Below, in pieces: positions 62,712 to 64,000 of a stretch of DNA of 64,000 bases (the stretch's first letter is position 1; each line of letters starts with the position of its first letter). A program made the translations under genes and the position numbers. This DNA comes from Pseudolabrys sp. FHR47 (GTDB lineage Bacteria > Pseudomonadota > Alphaproteobacteria > Rhizobiales > Xanthobacteraceae): NCBI RefSeq assembly GCF_005153485.1, contig NZ_CP039740.1, forward strand, positions 3,351,001 to 3,415,000, read 5' to 3'. The notes below the pieces were generated by a model. That model was not told where the DNA came from, did not search any database, and worked only from the letters and a program-made list of their open reading frames with translations.

Positions 62712-63443
62712 ATGACCACCAAAACCCGCATCGACCGCCTGCTCGTGACGCGCGGGCTGTTCGACAGCCGCGCCAAAGCGCAGGACGCCATCGCCGCCGG
62801 GCTGGTGAAAGCCGACGGCAAGGTCGTCGCCAAGGCGTCCGAGGAAATCGCCAGCAATGCTGTCATCGAAGCGACGCCGGCGCATCCTTATGTGTCGCGC
62901 GGCGCGCTCAAGCTGATTGCCGCGCTGGACCATTTCAAGGTCGATCCGAAGGGCCGTGTCTGCCTCGATATCGGCGCATCGACCGGCGGCTTCAGTGAGG
63001 TGCTGCTCGAACGCGGCGCGACAAAGGTCACTGCCGTCGATGTCGGCACCGCGCAGTTGCACCCGAGCCTGCGCGCCGACCCACGCATCGTGTCACTGGA
63101 GCAAACGGATATCCGCATGCTCGATCCCGCCAAGCTGGACCCTAAGCCAAACCTCGTCGTCATTGACGTCAGTTTCATCTCGCTGAAGCAGGTCCTGCCT
63201 GCGGCGCTCAAACTCGCCGCGCGGCCAACCGATCTGATTGCGCTGATCAAGCCGCAGTTCGAGGCCGGCCGCGCCCATATCAAGAAAGGCATCGTTCGCG
63301 ACGAGGCGGTGCGCCAGGCCGTCTGCGACGAGATTGTTAAAAGTGTCACGTCGCTGGGAGCCGAGGTGCGCGGCCTTATGCCATCCCCCATCGAAGGCGG
63401 CGACGGTAACATCGAATATCTGATCGGTGCGCAGGTTTCATAA
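62712..63443 (+). CDS. tlyA: TlyA family rRNA 2'-O-methyltransferase (S4 domain)
   Basis: A 243-residue protein with an S4 RNA-binding domain (RIDRLLVTRGLFDSRAKAQD, then AIAAGLVKADGKVV) followed by an FtsJ-like methyltransferase. The SAM site is LDIGASTGGFSEVLLERGA at about residues 87-105, and the core lysine and acidic residues follow in ALIKPQFEAGR. TlyA methylates ribosomal RNA and affects capreomycin sensitivity in mycobacteria. It starts 12 bases after dxs and is probably co-transcribed. Confidence 0.92.
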   Translation: MTTKTRIDRLLVTRGLFDSRAKAQDAIAAGLVKADGKVVAKASEEIASNAVIEATPAHPYVSRGALKLIAALDHFKVDPKGRVCLDIGASTGGFSEVLLERGATKVTAVDVGTAQLHPSLRADPRIVSLEQTDIRMLDPAKLDPKPNLVVIDVSFISLKQVLPAALKLAARPTDLIALIKPQFEAGRAHIKKGIVRDEAVRQAVCDEIVKSVTSLGAEVRGLMPSPIEGGDGNIEYLIGAQVS

Positions 63444-63571
63444 GCATTGGCGATGGCGGTTATCGCGTTGCGTCATCATTCTGTGACCTCACCGCCACGC
63501 AACACGATCAAACCCTGTCCGCGGCCACATGCAGCCTTTATTGCGCCATACGAGGCGCTACGGTCCCCGCC

Positions 63572-64000
63572 ATGACGATAGGACACGCAGACATCGCCGC
63601 CGGCATCAAGGCGCCGGCGGACGCCATGCCGTGGCGCGATGAATTTCGCGCCACGGTGAAGCTCGCTTTGCCGATCGCGCTGACGCAGCTCGGCCAGGTG
63701 GCGATGATGACCAGCGACCTGATGCTGATCGGCCGGCTCGGTGACGTGGCGATCGCCGGCGCAGCATTGGCGCATATCATTCTGTTCGCCGGCTTCGTGC
63801 TCGGCATGGGCCTGATGTCGGCGGTGTCGCCGCTGGCGGCGCAAGCCTTTGGCGCGCGCGAACCGCGCATGGTGCGCCGCGCGTTGCGCGTCGGCCTGTG
63901 GGCGGCGCTGATGATCGGCGCGCCGATGACGGCGGCAATGTTCTTCGGCGAGAGCTTCCTGCTGTGGCTCGGCCAGGACCCGGAAGCCGCGAGGCTTGCC
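63572..64000 (+). CDS. MATE family efflux transporter, N-terminal part (3' end outside window)
   Basis: The first 143 residues of a NorM-type multidrug/toxin antiporter. LALPIALTQLGQVAMMTSDL, then MLIGRLGDVAIAGAALAHII, is the MATE N-terminal pattern, and four hydrophobic segments are visible. The frame is open to the right edge, so about 300 residues are not seen. The start ATG at 63572 is the first in-frame codon with family sequence after it. Confidence 0.88.
   Translation, partial: MTIGHADIAAGIKAPADAMPWRDEFRATVKLALPIALTQLGQVAMMTSDLMLIGRLGDVAIAGAALAHIILFAGFVLGMGLMSAVSPLAAQAFGAREPRMVRRALRVGLWAALMIGAPMTAAMFFGESFLLWLGQDPEAARLA

Overview
This 64 kb window is chromosomal DNA from a GC-rich alphaproteobacterium, most likely of the Hyphomicrobiales (Xanthobacteraceae/Nitrobacteraceae branch, e.g. 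relatives of Pseudolabrys, Rhodopseudomonas or Bradyrhizobium). The grounds are a small gene of the TIGR03809 type, the xseB-dxs-tlyA order, the abundance of Bug/TctC-type periplasmic binding proteins, and palindromic intergenic repeats of a style common in these genomes. No rRNA, CRISPR array, phage structural gene or intact insertion sequence was seen. One tRNA (Gln, anticodon TTG) lies at 54.8 kb.

Layout. 0-8.4 kb: the end of a DUF3750-like gene, a YqjM-type ene-reductase, a small cytochrome c, the TIGR03809-type gene, a complete branched-chain-amino-acid-type ABC transporter (livGF, binding protein, livHM), an HpaI-type aldolase and slyX. 8.5-12.5 kb: dihydropyrimidinase/hydantoinase, a CurA-like reductase and a two-subunit 3-oxoacid CoA-transferase. 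12.6-18 kb: an atzG-atzE-atzH-like amidase operon, a Bug binding protein, a GST and an NMT1-like binding protein. 18-24 kb: a TetR repressor divergent from a TriABC-like RND efflux operon with two adaptor lipoproteins. 24-30.6 kb: lactonase, 3-hydroxyisobutyrate-dehydrogenase-like and carboxymuconolactone-decarboxylase-like genes and a GntR regulator, followed by a scar region. The scar holds a truncated PRPP synthetase, a DUF3987-like fragment and decayed SDR fragments.

30.6-41.4 kb: a compact catabolic cluster with alpha/beta hydrolase, VOC protein, an atypical dihydroorotate-dehydrogenase-like enzyme, HyuB, HyuA, FAH-family hydrolase, MFS transporter, flavin reductase and a LysR regulator. 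This set does not match a pathway I can name. 42.2-53.5 kb: ten minus-strand genes forming one presumed aldarate (hexaric acid) operon. It encodes TctA/TctB, three Bug binding proteins, an enolase-superfamily dehydratase or cycloisomerase, an IlvD/Edd dehydratase, a lactonase/isomerase-like amidohydrolase, KdgD and alpha-ketoglutarate semialdehyde dehydrogenase. The chemistry would convert a sugar (di)acid or its lactone to 5-keto-4-deoxyglucarate, then alpha-ketoglutarate semialdehyde, then 2-oxoglutarate. A divergent LacI-family gene and two near-identical palindromic operators control it. 54.7-64 kb: tRNA-Gln and core-type genes (DmdC-like acyl-CoA dehydrogenase, two SDRs, class II histone-deacetylase-like hydrolase, xseB, dxs, tlyA, start of a MATE transporter).

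Most worth follow-up: the 30.6-41.4 kb cluster with its active-site-altered DHODH-like enzyme; the LacI aldarate operon with an enolase-superfamily enzyme whose KxK motif is KxR; the TriABC-like pump with its dyad operators; and the atzGEH-type operon lacking the upstream and downstream triazine enzymes. All identifications come from reading the sequence and recalled family motifs; no database search was run.
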